Shown piece after piece: positions 8,893 through 17,613 of a stretch of 64,000 nt of DNA (position 1 is the first letter of the stretch; each line of letters begins with the position of its first letter). This stretch comes from Thalassotalea ponticola (GTDB taxonomy: Bacteria; Pseudomonadota; Gammaproteobacteria; Enterobacterales; Alteromonadaceae), in assembly GCF_041379045.1 (NCBI RefSeq), contig NZ_CP166871.1:2542001-2606000 (forward strand). The letters are read 5' to 3'. A model generated the notes under the pieces. It did not search any database and was not told the DNA's origin. It was given only the letters and a program-made list of their open reading frames with translations. A program made the position numbers and the translations under genes.

Positions 8893-10626
8893 TTAAGACC
8901 GTTTATTTTGCTTAAGCACAAGCGCGTTGTAATCACTGCTATCAAACAGTGCTTCAACGATAATGGGTTGCTGCATGGCAAATGCCTTATTGAGTTCAAT
9001 CGCAAAGCTGTCGGTATCGGTTACCGATACCACAGGGACACCAAATATCGATTGCGACTGCGGGTCTATACGCGCACTTTGACAGACCCCGTAGTGGTTC
9101 GCTTGGCGTTTGTCTTGTTTAATCCGAATCAGCGCCAGCTCACTATCGCTGAACAAAACAAACACGATAGCGAGGTTTAAACGTTTGGCCACGGTGAGTT
9201 CGTTAGCGGTCATTAAAAAGCCACCATCACCGATCACCGCACAGACCTGCTTTTCAGGCTGACAAAGTTTGGCTGCGATAGCACTCGGGATAGCGTATCC
9301 CATGGATGACCAACCATTGCTCATCAATTGTACCAAGGGTTGGTTAACAGACCAATATTGACCGATGAGGTGAGTGTGAGCACCAACGTCACAACTCATA
9401 ATGCCATCTTGAGCAAGTTGCTGACGCAATACCCGCAGTGCACTGACCGGCCCAAAGTGCTCAGTTTGTTTGGCAAAGTGCGCTGCCATTGTCTCGCGCA
9501 CTCGGTTAAAATCCGATAACGTCCACTGGTAGTGGCTATGTGCAGACTCCAGTGCATCGGCTAACGCGTTTAGCGTACTTGCGATAGGCGCTTGATATTG
9601 AACGACATCGCAATTCTCTAACGCGCTTATTTGCATTTGGACACAGTCTAAGGCGATTAATCGAGAGCTAGTTACCCATTGCCGATAATTAAATTCAACT
9701 TCGTCATAACCAACGGCAAAAACCAGATCTGCTTGACTGTGTAACTCAGCCACACAATCACTCAAGGCATGAAACAAGACCCCGACATAACAGGGATGAT
9801 CGTTGGCAATCACCCCTTTTGCCATTGGTGTTAACACCACCGGTAAACAATACCTTTGGGCGAAAAGCGCTATAGCTGTACAGATGTCCGGACTCAGTGC
9901 TCGCAAGCCAACGGCGATTACCGGTCGCTTCGCTTGTGTAAACTGTTTGCATAGTGCGTTGAGCACCTCGGTGTTCACTGCCTTATTACTGTCGTTGTCC
10001 TGTTTGCTTTGCGTACCACCGGTGACAGTGTGGCAACGGTTATTCAGATCAACTGACGCGCGCTGTTGGGCAGATAAACTTAAGTTAGTTGGCGTATATG
10101 CAGGGGTTGACGAGGCGGTAACGCTATCGGCAATGTCTACAGGCAAGCCAATGTGCACTGGCCCACAAACGCCATCACACGCATAGTCAAATGCCCGTTG
10201 AACTTGATGGTCAACATCGTCCTTGACCAAGCGCCATGTGTGCTTGGTCAAGGGAGCAAACAGCGCTTGATGATCTATATTCATCTGTACAACTTGCCCT
10301 ATGTCGGCATCGCTGACTTCATCGGTTAAAGCGATCAACGGACTTCTGTCTAACAGGGCGCTGCCGACACCTGTACTAAGATTCGTTGCGCCTGGACCAA
10401 AGGTGGCAAAACACACTCCTGGTGTACCGGTTAACTTGCCAACGGTGGCCGCCATAAAGGCAGCACCACCTTCATGTGCGGTCAATACAAATTCAATGCC
10501 ATCAACCTCTTCAATCGCTTGCAAATACGGTAAAAAACCACCGCTAGGAACACCAAAAATATACTTTACACCACGTTTTTGTAGGGCGGATATAAGCTGA
10601 TATGCAACGGTTAATCTGTTTGTCAT
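8893..10626 (-). CDS. Thiamine pyrophosphate-dependent enzyme of the acetolactate synthase/decarboxylase superfamily
   Basis: The 577 residues show the three-domain TPP architecture: pyrimidine-binding domain with the catalytic Glu52 (TAHEGGAAF), a central domain, and the PP domain with GDGGFLMTANELTVAKRLNL. The second half of the TPP/Mg motif, usually NN or ND, reads SDSELALIRIKQ, a variant seen in some decarboxylase subgroups. Substrate is unknown. The gene is 39 nt downstream of the tyrR-like gene and divergent from methionine gamma-lyase. A role in converting 2-oxobutanoate from methionine, or an aromatic 2-oxo acid, is plausible but inferred. It is not a housekeeping AHAS: no ilvN or ilvC neighbour is present. 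Confidence 0.85.
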   Translation of the reverse strand: MTNRLTVAYQLISALQKRGVKYIFGVPSGGFLPYLQAIEEVDGIEFVLTAHEGGAAFMAATVGKLTGTPGVCFATFGPGATNLSTGVGSALLDRSPLIALTDEVSDADIGQVVQMNIDHQALFAPLTKHTWRLVKDDVDHQVQRAFDYACDGVCGPVHIGLPVDIADSVTASSTPAYTPTNLSLSAQQRASVDLNNRCHTVTGGTQSKQDNDSNKAVNTEVLNALCKQFTQAKRPVIAVGLRALSPDICTAIALFAQRYCLPVVLTPMAKGVIANDHPCYVGVLFHALSDCVAELHSQADLVFAVGYDEVEFNYRQWVTSSRLIALDCVQMQISALENCDVVQYQAPIASTLNALADALESAHSHYQWTLSDFNRVRETMAAHFAKQTEHFGPVSALRVLRQQLAQDGIMSCDVGAHTHLIGQYWSVNQPLVQLMSNGWSSMGYAIPSAIAAKLCQPEKQVCAVIGDGGFLMTANELTVAKRLNLAIVFVLFSDSELALIRIKQDKRQANHYGVCQSARIDPQSQSIFGVPVVSVTDTDSFAIELNKAFAMQQPIIVEALFDSSDYNALVLKQNKRS

Positions 10627-10665
10627 AGGGATTCTTTAGTCATCTTGTTATGTCGAAATAATCGC

Positions 10666-12207
10666 TCAGCATTGAATATTGTATTGGCGCAGTTTGATTG
10701 CGATTTTATTGTGCGATACGCCCAGTCTTTGCGCCAATTTGCGAGTACTGGGATAGAGCGGATACAAGCGGCTTAACAAACTCTTCTCAAACGCCTGTTG
10801 CGCGTCTTGCCACGAGTCGGCTTGGCTTATATCACCAGCGAGTGAGTGAATCTGAGCCATCTTTGATACTTGCTCTGAATATGAGCTTAGCAAGTCGTAA
10901 TCAGAGTCAATCAAGGTACTGTCACTTTGCGCGGCTAAGCGATAGATGACGTTTTGTAATTGACGTACGTTACCTGGCCATGGGTAGTTTTGCATTTTTT
11001 CGAGTACGGCTTCTGACAAGCGCAATGGCGACTTGTTCACATGTACGCTTGCGTGCTGTAAAAAGTGTTCTATCAACAAAAGCACGTCGTTATTGCGCTC
11101 TCTGAGCGGTGGCATATCTAATTGCAAAACGTTTAACCGATAGTACAAATCCTCGCGAAACAATCCCTTGCTGATCATAGCCAATAAGTTTTGATGGGTT
11201 GCACTGACAATACGCACATCAACGCGCTTGTCTTTGACGCCACCAAGTCGCCTTATTCTGAAGTCCTGTAAGAAGCGTAATAATTTAGCTTGCAGCGGTA
11301 ACGCCATTTCACCGATTTCATCGAGTAACAACGTACCGCCATCAGCGAGTTCAAATAACCCTGGTTTGCCACCTTGTTTAGCGCCAGTATAAGCGCCCGA
11401 TGCGTAGCCAAATAACTCTGCCTCGAGCAAGTGTTCAGGCATCGCCGCACAGTTTATTGCTAAAAACGGTTTACTCGCGCGTTGTCCGTGATCGTGTAAG
11501 GCGCGAGCGATGAGTTCCTTTCCCGTTCCCGTTTCACCGGTGATCAACACCGGCAAATCAATACTGGCAAACTTGCGGGTTAACGCTTTTACCCGCTCAA
11601 TGACTTCACTTTCACCAATGATGCTGTCAAAACCGCGATGCATGCCTTGTTGATATTGACTGATATGCCGCCCGACGTTGAGTAAACTGCGCAACACGAT
11701 AACCGCGCCACTCACCTCGTGCTCCGAACGCACAGGGGTAATATCGGCGTAAAATGGGTTACCAGCAAACGTCACTTCTTGCGTGGTCGACTGCCCACTT
11801 AAATAAATTCTCAACCGCTCTTCTATAAACGATTGCAATGCTCTGTTTATAAAACGCTCAGAATCGACTCCAGCTTGTTCTATCGCCGCTCGATTGGCGT
11901 TAATTATTATACCTCGGTGGTCGACGTCAATAATAGGCTCTGGGATATTGGTAAGCAGCGCTTGTAACTGTTGAGTGGTTTTCTCGCCCGGTAATAACGC
12001 GACTGGGTTGATCTCGTGGACGCCGTCTATGGCGGCTATTTTTGTCGCAATATCGGTAAACGACATCGCATTTGGGTTAATGTGCAAATAGGTGTGATTG
12101 TGCCGTACTTCCATAGCGATGATGTCGCATTGCTCGTTGGCAATAACGGTAAGTATTTGCTGAGCTATGCCGAGCCGGTCAGTTGAAACCACATCTAAAC
12201 GCATCAT
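10666..12207 (-). CDS. TyrR-family transcriptional regulator retaining the sigma-54 contact loop
   Basis: 513 residues with TyrR domain order: N-terminal ACT (1-70), PAS (about 78-175), AAA+ (about 195-430) with Walker A GETGTGKE (224-231) and Walker B LLLDEIGEM, and a C-terminal TyrR HTH (STRKLAQRLGVSHNKIAIKLR). Unlike E. coli TyrR, which lacks the loop and works with sigma-70, it keeps GAYTGA at 271-276, a functional variant of the GAFTGA motif that contacts sigma-54. Two ATGs start the frame (12207 and 12204). A TyrR box lies 23 nt upstream, which suggests autoregulation, and a sigma-54 promoter faces the divergent mgl gene. Confidence 0.92.
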   Translation of the reverse strand: MMRLDVVSTDRLGIAQQILTVIANEQCDIIAMEVRHNHTYLHINPNAMSFTDIATKIAAIDGVHEINPVALLPGEKTTQQLQALLTNIPEPIIDVDHRGIIINANRAAIEQAGVDSERFINRALQSFIEERLRIYLSGQSTTQEVTFAGNPFYADITPVRSEHEVSGAVIVLRSLLNVGRHISQYQQGMHRGFDSIIGESEVIERVKALTRKFASIDLPVLITGETGTGKELIARALHDHGQRASKPFLAINCAAMPEHLLEAELFGYASGAYTGAKQGGKPGLFELADGGTLLLDEIGEMALPLQAKLLRFLQDFRIRRLGGVKDKRVDVRIVSATHQNLLAMISKGLFREDLYYRLNVLQLDMPPLRERNNDVLLLIEHFLQHASVHVNKSPLRLSEAVLEKMQNYPWPGNVRQLQNVIYRLAAQSDSTLIDSDYDLLSSYSEQVSKMAQIHSLAGDISQADSWQDAQQAFEKSLLSRLYPLYPSTRKLAQRLGVSHNKIAIKLRQYNIQC

Positions 12208-12229
12208 CTATCGTCACAAAAAAATTACA

Positions 12230-12247
12230 TGTAACATTTTTATTACA
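12230..12247. promoter_or_regulatory. TyrR box, tyrR-proximal
   Basis: TGTAACATTTTTATTACA fits the E. coli TyrR box TGTAAA-N6-TTTACA, with the essential G and C 14 bp apart and a near-perfect TGTAA/TTACA palindrome. It lies 23-40 bp upstream of the tyrR-like start, the position expected for autoregulation. Confidence 0.7.
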
Positions 12248-12391
12248 AAAAGCAGAAATAATCAATATCTTGCGCAAAAATATCAGCGCGAATATATGCC
12301 TTATTGCCTAGTTATCGCCGTTCGATGAATCATCTCAGGTATGTTCATTCGCCTTTAATATGAGAATAAAGCGATAACAACAAGCATCAGC

Positions 12392-12409
12392 TGTAATAAT
12401 AATATGACA
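12392..12409. promoter_or_regulatory. TyrR box, candidate upstream activating site for mgl
   Basis: TGTAATAATAATATGACA keeps the G-N14-C rule of TyrR boxes with arms TGTAAT and ATGACA. It lies about 140 bp upstream of the sigma-54 promoter, a normal enhancer distance for a sigma-54 activator. Confidence 0.5.
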
Positions 12410-12550
12410 TCTTGATTGATTCGTGTTTTTCGAGAGCTATTATTGCTGTCGCTGATCATTGACCGCTGGTTTTAGCGATGCGGTACAGACAAATAGCTTC
12501 AAAGCAAAAATATGCTAATAAGCCATTACCGTCGAGATTTTTGTTTATTG

Positions 12551-12566
12551 TGGCAAGAGTTTTGCT
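12551..12566 (+). promoter_or_regulatory. Sigma-54 (RpoN) promoter for methionine gamma-lyase
   Basis: TGGCAAGAGTTTTGCT matches the -24/-12 consensus TGGCAC-N5-TTGCW, with the invariant GG and GC exactly 10 bases apart. Transcription would start near 12578 and give a leader of about 275 nt before the mgl ATG. Confidence 0.75.
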
Positions 12567-12852
12567 TTAGTTTTTGCACCATGTTTATTTTTTCTTTAAC
12601 AAAACCCTCATATTGGCGTAACGTATGGCGGATAGACGGTATACACAATGTGTTGTTCGTTTTTGTTAACAAAAAATAGATCGACCAAGAAAAACAATAA
12701 CCCGGGTCTGTTGAACTTTGTGGTGTAGATTTTGTTCGAATTAAAAGGGACTTTATCGAGGCGCAGTGAGACATATATGGATATTCCATAGCAACACACT
12801 GCAAAAACCTACAGCAACGTTCAATAGCCTTTAGTCAAAGCGAGATTAGGCA

Positions 12853-14067
12853 ATGAAAGATACAGCAGATATAGCGACGAAAGTCATCCACGCAGGTAAA
12901 AACGACAACGATCAATACGGCAGTTTAGCAACACCGTTATATCAAACATCAACGTTTATCTTTGATAACGCCGAACAAGGAGCCAAGCGATTTGCTGGCG
13001 AAACACAAGGCTATATCTACAGTCGACTGGGCAACCCGACTACGCGAGAGCTTGAGTTAAAACTTGCTTCTTTAGAAAATATGGAAGATGCGGCGGCAAC
13101 CGCAACTGGCATGGCTGCCGTGTCGGCGGCGTTACTCGCCAACTTAAGTGCCGGAGATCACCTCATTGCGTGTAAAGCGCTGTATGGGTGTAGTTACGCG
13201 TTTATTAAACACCAATTAAGCCGCTTTGGTGTTAGCGCCAGTTTCGTTGATATGTCGAACAAAGATGAGATCGAAGCCGCTGTGCGACCCAATACCAAAG
13301 TGATCTTTTTAGAGACACCGATCAATCCAACAATGGAGGTGATCGATCTACAGATGATTGCCGACATCAGTCGTCAACACCAGTTAATCTCTATTGTCGA
13401 TAACACCTTCTTAACGCCAATATTGCAGCAACCTCAGAAATACGGCATTGACATTGTGGTCCACAGTGCCACTAAATACCTCAATGGTCACGGTGATGTC
13501 GTAGCAGGAATTGTATGTGGCTCTGCATCAATGATTGAGCACATCAAATCGGCTGTGTTAAAAGATTTTGGTGGTACCATCAGTCCGCATGATGCTTGGC
13601 TGATTATTCGGGGGTTGAAAACTCTCGCCATTCGCATTGAACGCCACTGCGCTAGTGCGCAGCGGGTAGCAGAATTTTTACAGCAACAGCCTTGGGTAAA
13701 GACCGTCTATTACCCCGGACTTGCCAGCCACCCAGGACACGGTTATGTCGGCTCGCAAATGAAAGCAAGTGGTGGTGTTATCGCCTTTGAACTGGAAGGT
13801 GATATCAAAACCGCAGAGCAATTTATTAATCACACTCAACTATTTAGTTTGGCGGTCAGTTTGGGCGATGCCGAATCACTGATTCAACACCCAGCATCAA
13901 TGACCCACTCGGCTTATGATCAACACGAAAGACAAGCCGCGGGGATCAGTGATACCTTGATTCGCATGTCGGTTGGATTAGAGTGCGTTGACGATCTGAT
14001 AGAGGACTTAATCGATGCTTATCAACAGAGTACCATCACCTCAATACGCTCGGTGAGCAATCAGTAA
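12853..14067 (+). CDS. Methionine gamma-lyase
   Basis: PLP enzyme of the Cys/Met-metabolism family splitting L-methionine into methanethiol, ammonia and 2-oxobutanoate. 404 residues. PLP-binding Lys208 (HSATKYLNGHGD) and the residues that mark true MGLs are present with a constant offset of three from the Pseudomonas putida enzyme: Tyr56, Arg58, Tyr111 and Cys113 (ALYGCSYAF). The Cys separates it from cystathionine gamma-lyase/synthase. It sits downstream of a sigma-54 promoter and divergent from a TyrR-like activator, suggesting inducible methionine catabolism. Cystathionine lyase activity is possible in addition. Confidence 0.92.
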   Translation: MKDTADIATKVIHAGKNDNDQYGSLATPLYQTSTFIFDNAEQGAKRFAGETQGYIYSRLGNPTTRELELKLASLENMEDAAATATGMAAVSAALLANLSAGDHLIACKALYGCSYAFIKHQLSRFGVSASFVDMSNKDEIEAAVRPNTKVIFLETPINPTMEVIDLQMIADISRQHQLISIVDNTFLTPILQQPQKYGIDIVVHSATKYLNGHGDVVAGIVCGSASMIEHIKSAVLKDFGGTISPHDAWLIIRGLKTLAIRIERHCASAQRVAEFLQQQPWVKTVYYPGLASHPGHGYVGSQMKASGGVIAFELEGDIKTAEQFINHTQLFSLAVSLGDAESLIQHPASMTHSAYDQHERQAAGISDTLIRMSVGLECVDDLIEDLIDAYQQSTITSIRSVSNQ

Positions 14068-14095
14068 AGCAAGGTTACAAGTAGACGCGATAACA

Positions 14096-14122
14096 GCCGC
14101 TAAAGCGCGATTTAGCGGCTTT
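14096..14122 (+). terminator. Probable terminator of the mgl transcript
   Basis: GCCGCTAAA and TTTAGCGGC form a 9-bp stem with a six-base loop, 29 nt after the mgl stop, followed only by TTTG. A moderate intrinsic terminator. Confidence 0.6.
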
Positions 14123-14262
14123 GAGTACATCGCCAATCAGCATTGAGTCAGAGCGATAATAACGCAGTAAAGGTCCCTCGCCAGGTGTCACAGCCAGTCG
14201 ACAAAATTGGTCACGTCAAGCGTCACCCATACGCTATTGCACGAACTCAGCAAAGAGCAAGC

Positions 14263-15132
14263 TCAACTTAGGTGTAAACACTGTTGTTTTGTCAATTGAT
14301 AGTGGTGGTTTCTACCGTCAAATGGAAACTGCAAACGCACCGCTCTTAGTTGCAGATCGCATCGCTGTTGAACCGCTGTGTCAGGGATTTCAAATTGTTG
14401 CTGTCCATATAACCGGTCACCAACAATAGGTATGCCTAAACTAGCCAAGTGCTTGCGAATTTGATGTTTACGCCCCGTTTCAATATCGACAGATACCAAT
14501 GCTCTATTCGCCACGCGATCATTGGCAATCAAGGTTACATGACTTGTCGCGTTTTTTTCATCAATCGGCTCAGTTACGCTAATTTGTGGCTGTTTAAACG
14601 ACCAAGCTCGGGAAACAATTGCTTGATAGGTCTTTTCTGTTAATCGCTGTTCAAACGCCGACGATAACTGACGTGCCGCCGCTTTGGTGTGGGCGACGAC
14701 AACTAATCCCGTGGTTGCCTTGTCAAGCCGGTGAACGATAAACGCAGGGCGCTGCGGTTGTAAATACTGTTCAGCAAAACGATTAATGGTGGTGTGATCG
14801 CCCCACTTTGAGCCTTGGCACACCATGCCATAGGGCTTAAACCAGACGCTGAAGTCGCCTTGATCATCAACTAGTAACGCGGGCTCAACCTCAGTTGCCA
14901 ATACGCGAGGGTTGTAATAGCAATGAACAACGTCTCCTCGCTGTAGCTTTTTCTTACTGCGACGCAAGCGCTGAGTGTGCTTACCTCGGCTGTGCCATAC
15001 GCAGCCTTTTTGCATCGCTTGCTTGATGGTTTGATGAGATAAGCCGCTTTCATCGGCAAGTATCGCTACAGGATTAGCGTCCTGCTCGGTTACCTCGATA
15101 TGCCATTGATTTGTCGAGTCCATTTTGCTCAC
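14263..15132 (-). CDS. RluA-family pseudouridine synthase
   Basis: 289 residues. An S4-like N-terminal region (about 25-80) precedes the RluA/RsuA catalytic domain with the active-site motif FIVHRLDKATTGL, in which the Asp is the nucleophile, and the later motif RKHQIRKHLASLGIPIVGDRLYG. The family isomerises specific uridines in rRNA or tRNA. The exact subgroup cannot be fixed by eye. It has its own start region and lies upstream of the convergent mgl terminator. Confidence 0.88.
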   Translation of the reverse strand: MSKMDSTNQWHIEVTEQDANPVAILADESGLSHQTIKQAMQKGCVWHSRGKHTQRLRRSKKKLQRGDVVHCYYNPRVLATEVEPALLVDDQGDFSVWFKPYGMVCQGSKWGDHTTINRFAEQYLQPQRPAFIVHRLDKATTGLVVVAHTKAAARQLSSAFEQRLTEKTYQAIVSRAWSFKQPQISVTEPIDEKNATSHVTLIANDRVANRALVSVDIETGRKHQIRKHLASLGIPIVGDRLYGQQQFEIPDTAVQQRCDLQLRAVRLQFPFDGRNHHYQLTKQQCLHLS

Positions 15133-15170
15133 CGCTAGATTGAAAACTTTACAGCAACAATTCTAACCTG

Positions 15171-15824
15171 CTAGCAACGGTTATGCGAGCGCAAGCGACG
15201 TACAAGACGGTTGAAACCACGTTTAAACTTAGGCCAGCGAAAGCAAAGCAAAGCAAAGGTGATCAATATGTAGATAGACGGCTCGACAATTTCTGATTTA
15301 ACCGACCAGTAGAAGTGAATGGCAACCAGTGTGGTAAGTAAATAATTGTAGTTGTGCAAGGCTTGCCAACGCCGGCCCATTTTACGCCGCAACACCGACC
15401 ACGAGGTGATCGCCAATAAGGTAATTAGCACAAAGGCTGCCATGCCTACGGTGATGTAAGGTCGCTGAACAATTTCATCAATAAACAATGCCAAGTCCAA
15501 CTGCAGTTCAAACAGCACAAAGCTGCTTACGTGAAGTAACGCATAGAGCGCAGCGTAAAGTCCCAGCAAGCGACGCACATGTACCAGCCAATGCAGAGAA
15601 AATATGCGACTGGCTGGACTGACACTGAGCGTCAGTAACAGTAAATTGAAACCGCCAATACCGGTAAAATGAAGTATCGCTTCAACGGGATCGGCGCTTA
15701 ACTGATCATTAATGGCCAAATAATAATAGTAAATGACCGGCAACATTGCCGATAGGTGAATCACCAGCTTTACCAGCCAAACCCTGTGTTTATTGGCGAT
15801 TGCAAACACGTCGATAACCGTCAA
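15171..15824 (-). CDS. msrQ: MsrQ, heme-binding membrane subunit of the periplasmic methionine sulfoxide reductase
   Basis: 217 residues with six predicted membrane helices and the ferric-reductase-like core of YedZ/MsrQ, including conserved histidines in ILHFTG, LLHVSSF and LHNYNYLL. It passes electrons from the quinone pool or flavin reductase to MsrP. The start ATG overlaps the msrP stop by four bases, showing translational coupling. The msrPQ pair repairs oxidised methionines in envelope proteins. Confidence 0.93.
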   Translation of the reverse strand: MTVIDVFAIANKHRVWLVKLVIHLSAMLPVIYYYYLAINDQLSADPVEAILHFTGIGGFNLLLLTLSVSPASRIFSLHWLVHVRRLLGLYAALYALLHVSSFVLFELQLDLALFIDEIVQRPYITVGMAAFVLITLLAITSWSVLRRKMGRRWQALHNYNYLLTTLVAIHFYWSVKSEIVEPSIYILITFALLCFRWPKFKRGFNRLVRRLRSHNRC

Positions 15825-16822
15825 TAGTAAGTCGCAAGATCCATGCCTTTATACATGTGGGCCACCTGCTCAGAGTAACCGTTAAATAACTGTGTTTTTA
15901 TCCGGTTGCGACTGAATAAGCCACCTGTGGTTAAGCGCCTTTCACTGCTTTGCGACCACCGCGGGTGATCCACCGCTGGATTGACATTGGCGTAAAAGCC
16001 ATACTCGTTCGGCGCTAACATATTCCACGTTGTCTCGGGTTGCTGCTCAACCAATTCTATTTCGACAATCGATTTGATGCTTTTAAATCCGTACTTCCAC
16101 GGCACAACTAAGCGAATTGGCGCCCCGTTTTGCGGAGCTAGCGTCTTGCCGTACAAGCCCACTGCCAGTATGGTCAAACTGTTACTGGCTTCGTCAATGC
16201 GCAGGCCTTCGCGGTAGGGATAATCGATACCACCGCCAACGATGCGATTGTTCTGACCGGGCATTTGTGCCGGATCATAAAGCGTTTTAAAGCGCACAAA
16301 TTTGGCGTTACTGGTCGGTTTAACCATCCGCAACAAGTCGCTAAGCTCAAACCCCAACCATGGGATAACCATAGACCACGCCTCCACACAACGCAGTCGG
16401 TATATGCGCTCCTCGATGGTAAAACGGTTAAAGAGATCGTCGTAATCTAAGGTGATCGGGGCTTCAACCTCACCGTGGATTTTTAGTTGCCACGGGTTTA
16501 CCACAAATCGCTGTGCCAGCTCGGCAGGTTGATGCTTTTGCGCTCCAAACTCGTAGAAGTTATTGTGGGTCAGCACCTTCTGTTCTGGGGTTAATTTATC
16601 ATTGATGGAATCGCGGTTACTGCCAGTGAACGACAGGGGCTGGCGGTTAAACGTCGGATTAGGCGCGTTTGTGGCATGCGCCAAATGACTGTAAGGGGCG
16701 AGTAACATCGACGCGCCCATGTAGCCCATCGCCTTGAGTAAGTCACGACGATTGCGATAAAGGGCTTCGTCAGTTACCTCGGATTCTTTGAGGTTGAAAC
16801 CTCGTTTGTTAGAATATGTCAT
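15821..16822 (-). CDS. msrP: MsrP, periplasmic molybdopterin methionine sulfoxide reductase
   Basis: 333 residues from the ATG at 16822, which has a strong GAGG site 7 nt upstream; a longer frame from a GTG at 16855 lacks one. A twin-arginine signal (NRRDLLKAMGYMGASMLL, about residues 24-41) shows folded export with the molybdenum cofactor. The oxidoreductase molybdopterin domain carries the Mo-ligating Cys in RLRCVEAWSMVIPW and the GGxDYPYREGLRIDEA region. It reduces protein-bound methionine sulfoxide with electrons from MsrQ. Confidence 0.94.
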   Translation of the reverse strand: MTYSNKRGFNLKESEVTDEALYRNRRDLLKAMGYMGASMLLAPYSHLAHATNAPNPTFNRQPLSFTGSNRDSINDKLTPEQKVLTHNNFYEFGAQKHQPAELAQRFVVNPWQLKIHGEVEAPITLDYDDLFNRFTIEERIYRLRCVEAWSMVIPWLGFELSDLLRMVKPTSNAKFVRFKTLYDPAQMPGQNNRIVGGGIDYPYREGLRIDEASNSLTILAVGLYGKTLAPQNGAPIRLVVPWKYGFKSIKSIVEIELVEQQPETTWNMLAPNEYGFYANVNPAVDHPRWSQSSERRLTTGGLFSRNRIKTQLFNGYSEQVAHMYKGMDLATYY

Positions 16823-17170
16823 TAAACGCCTCGATTGATATCCCAGTGCTTGCACGCGTTATCTTGCTGACCGTGTCGCCTCTGTGAGTAAATATAGACT
16901 GATGCCGACCACACACGCCTGGTAAGCAACATGTCAGCGCTACTGTAAAGAATTAGCCGGTTGTGATATATGACAGGTAATACGAACTTGTTATTGCAGC
17001 GGTTCACCCATTTTTAGCCACTCTAGTTGCGCGTATTTAGTAGCTAAGCCGTCAATATGTATACCCCTTTGACCAACAGCACCTTGTCAAAAGCATTAAA
17101 AAAGGGAGCTGATTTTCAGCTCCCTTTTTTATTGCGGCAGTACGGCCTATGTGTACGAGCGAACGCGCGT
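16823..17170. other. msrP upstream region and glutaredoxin 3' region
   Basis: 348 bp without a gene. It contains the msrP promoter region and, at 17098-17130, the terminator of the glutaredoxin gene. Small minus-strand ORFs here have no recognisable features. Confidence 0.5.
17098..17130 (-). terminator. Bidirectional intrinsic terminator after glutaredoxin gene
   Basis: GGGAGCTGA, loop TTT, TCAGCTCCC, flanked by six A and six T. It serves the minus-strand glutaredoxin transcript, 40 nt past its stop, and could work on both strands. Confidence 0.9.
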
Positions 17171-17539
17171 TTAGGCTACCTTGGCAGCCACTTCGTCGAG
17201 GTAGCGAATGATATCTGATGATTCGTACATCCACTCGGTGGTGCCATCGCTGTTATCAATGCGCAAACACGGTACTGTGCGCTTACCGCCATTGTCGATC
17301 AACTGCTGAAGGTTGTTATCTCGTTTAATATCTACCAATTTTATCTGCATATTCTGGCGCTTCATAGCCCGGCGCACTTTTACACAAAATGGGCACGCAT
17401 TAAGTTGATACAAACTGAATCCACTGGTTAGTTGATCGAGTTGTTGCTGTGCATTACTATCTCGAGCTACCGATTTAGGCGTAAAAATAAAATTGAACAA
17501 CAAAATAAGTTGCCCTAAGACAAAGCGAATTACCGCCAT
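17171..17539 (-). CDS. Membrane-anchored glutaredoxin
   Basis: 122 residues. A hydrophobic N-terminal segment (about residues 5-20) is followed by a glutaredoxin fold with the dithiol active site CPFC (LNACPFCVKVRR), cis-Pro TVPCLRI and a C-terminal helix. The orientation of the anchor cannot be decided, but the positive flank PKSVAR after it suits a cytoplasmic catalytic domain. Glutaredoxins reduce disulfides with glutathione; gshA lies elsewhere in this window. Substrate unknown. Confidence 0.88.
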   Translation of the reverse strand: MAVIRFVLGQLILLFNFIFTPKSVARDSNAQQQLDQLTSGFSLYQLNACPFCVKVRRAMKRQNMQIKLVDIKRDNNLQQLIDNGGKRTVPCLRIDNSDGTTEWMYESSDIIRYLDEVAAKVA

Positions 17540-17613
17540 TACCTACTCCTTATAAACTGAGGCATTTGATCAGATATTATCTGAAATTTGATTCTGTAAT
17601 CTAAAACGGGGAA

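Larger units (their letters stand above)
12208..12852. other. Divergent control region between tyrR-like gene and methionine gamma-lyase
   Basis: 645 bp without a credible gene. It holds two TyrR boxes, an IHF-like site (AATCAATATCTTG, 12260-12272), a sigma-54 promoter (12551-12566) and a 16-bp palindrome TTTTTGTTAACAAAAA (12660-12675) in the predicted mgl leader. The minus-strand reading frames at 12526-12804 have no family features. Confidence 0.65.

Noticed and set aside
12526..12804. Minus-strand ORFs of 63-92 codons in the tyrR-mgl spacer
   Set aside because: They overlap each other and the sigma-54 promoter, and show no protein-like features.
12578..12852. SAM or other riboswitch in the long mgl leader
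   Set aside because: The leader is AT-rich and I see no conserved aptamer core; length alone is not evidence.
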